This document shows positions 63,105 through 64,000 of a DNA stretch of 64,000 nucleotides, one piece after another. The stretch's first letter is position 1; every line of letters starts with the position of its first letter. The notes under the pieces are model-generated. The model saw only the letters and a list, made by a program, of their open reading frames with translations. It ran no database searches and was not told the origin of the DNA. The position numbers and the translations under genes were made by a program. Location: positions 421,092 to 485,091 of the forward strand of contig NZ_JH806634.1 in assembly GCF_000295095.1 (NCBI RefSeq). Reading direction: 5' to 3'. Source of the DNA: Actinomyces timonensis DSM 23838. Lineage in GTDB: Bacteria > Actinomycetota > Actinomycetes > Actinomycetales > Actinomycetaceae.

Positions 63105-64000
63105 TCAGCTCGTTGTCTGCGGGGAGCGGGCGATGTCGAGTGCTCCCATGACCTGTGAGAAGTCGACGTCCGGCAGTGCGCCGAATCGTCCGGTGAGGTA
63201 GCGCTTCTGCTCGTTGTTGCTGGCGCGAGTATCGAACTCCGCCAAGGAGAAGACCTCAGCGGATGCCCCACGCTTCTCGCAGAACCACACCTCACCGGGA
63301 TCGAGCGCCTTGCCTGGAGTGTTGCCGAGGAGGGACGTGTCATGGGTGGAGAAGAGGAGCTGGGCGCCCGTGGTATTGATATCCGGATCCTTGAACATCC
63401 TCACCATTGCCGCGGCGAGCGTCGGGTGCAGGCTCGCATCGAGCTCGTCGACGATAAGGAGGTTGCCGCGAGCGATGGCGTTGACGGCAGGGCCGGCAGT
63501 GGTCAACCAGGTCAGTGTGCCGGTGCTCTGAGCGCCCAGACCAAGTTGGAAACTCGTGCCGTCATCATCCGAGTGAGTGAACACGAGTGAGCGGATGACG
63601 CTAGGTAGTGCGTCGTCGGGGATCTGAGCCGAGGAGTCGTCGCTACCGGCCGCCAGGAATGCGCGCATGCGTTCCAGGGCCTCGGGGGGAATCTGTTCCT
63701 CCTGGACTTGGACATCGGTGATGCCCAGATCCGCCATGTTGGCTAGCGCCTTGATGATGGCCCGCCAGCGCTCTGGGTTCTCGATCAAGCGGGAGATAAT
63801 CCACTGGACCCATGTCTCGATGTTCTGGCCGCTGCGGTCGACGTAGGCAATGCTGCTGTTGGCTCTTAATCCCAGTGACACCGGGGCAAGTGTCTTGTGC
63901 TGGTAGCGTACGGCTACTGCGAGCAGGAGGTCCGTGGCGGTGACGAGCTGCTTGACAGCGGCGGTCGGGCCCGTGAGGCTCGGGCCGGACTTGACTTCGA
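63105..64000 (-). CDS. AAA family ATPase (RloA/AbiLi-like), partial
   Basis: The frame runs past the right edge of the window. About 298 residues are visible, with DLLLAVAVRYQHKTLAPVSLGLR near the edge, NLLIVDELDASLHPTLAAAMV (Walker B), LLFSTHDTSLLGN (H-loop) and EVWFCEKRGASAEVFSLAEF. This matches the C-terminal half of the AAA_15/AAA_21 ATPases paired with RloB. The Walker A part should lie beyond 64000. An internal GTG at 63881 is not the real start, because homologous sequence continues upstream. It probably senses infection and activates RloB. Confidence 0.85.
   Translation of the reverse strand, partial: EVKSGPSLTGPTAAVKQLVTATDLLLAVAVRYQHKTLAPVSLGLRANSSIAYVDRSGQNIETWVQWIISRLIENPERWRAIIKALANMADLGITDVQVQEEQIPPEALERMRAFLAAGSDDSSAQIPDDALPSVIRSLVFTHSDDDGTSFQLGLGAQSTGTLTWLTTAGPAVNAIARGNLLIVDELDASLHPTLAAAMVRMFKDPDINTTGAQLLFSTHDTSLLGNTPGKALDPGEVWFCEKRGASAEVFSLAEFDTRASNNEQKRYLTGRFGALPDVDFSQVMGALDIARSPQTTS

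Overview
The window is high-GC DNA (roughly 70 percent by eye) with short intergenic gaps and many ATGA or GTGA start/stop overlaps. The Tat-type lipoprotein signal, the LPXTG-like surface proteins, the ABC sugar importer without its own ATPase, the DUF6350 membrane protein beside purN and the eukaryote-like tandem phosphofructokinase all point to an actinomycete, most likely Actinomyces or a close relative in Actinomycetaceae. The species cannot be fixed from the sequence.

Layout. 1-4.0 kb is accessory: an IS3-family transposase tail, two strong hairpins, a minus-strand run of small genes (a winged-helix regulator with two membrane proteins, then DUF6941, DUF4258-like and DUF2283 proteins), a YefM-YoeB toxin-antitoxin pair and a VOC protein. 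4.1-6.4 kb holds an AraC regulator, a TfoX-like protein and an AlkD-like glycosylase. 6.4-9.1 kb is a decaying sugar or inositol locus. It has an intact LacI-type operator, a dehydrogenase with a nonsense codon and an internal deletion, an isomerase with a one-base frameshift, and a LacI regulator with no DNA-binding domain and a further nonsense codon. 9.2-14.6 kb has a small surface protein, PcrA helicase, a CPBP protease and a CDF metal transporter.

14.9-22.5 kb is an alpha-glucoside (trehalose or maltose type) uptake and use region: binding protein, two permeases, a sugar acetyltransferase, a lipoprotein/OmpA-domain pair and a GH13 alpha-glucosidase. 22.5-24 kb looks like a deletion scar joining an AAA ATPase to a PIN-like gene. 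24-35 kb carries P450, ClC, tandem PFK, sucCD, a DUF6350-PurN fusion and EttA. 36-45.5 kb is dominated by a split glucose/GlcNAc-family PTS: EI, three free EIIB proteins, EIIA, EIIC and a GntR regulator with two matching operators. MalQ sits among them. 45.7-58 kb has PepN, an LCP protein, a surface protein, PepO, RpiB, a Nei-type glycosylase, CysE, CysK, YigZ, L32 and two tRNAs. CysK is preceded by a cysteine-rich leader peptide and a hairpin that look like an undescribed attenuator. 58-64 kb is a probable defence island: a nitroreductase, a large UPF1-like SF1 helicase with a coiled-coil insert, and an RloB/AAA-ATPase (AbiL-like) pair that runs off the right edge.

How the genes work together. 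Carbohydrate supply dominates. The ABC importer and alpha-glucosidase handle alpha-glucosides, the PTS brings in glucose or GlcNAc under GntR control, MalQ processes maltodextrins, and PFK, RpiB and SucCD feed central metabolism. CysE and CysK form the two-step cysteine pathway. Mobile or defence functions sit at both ends.
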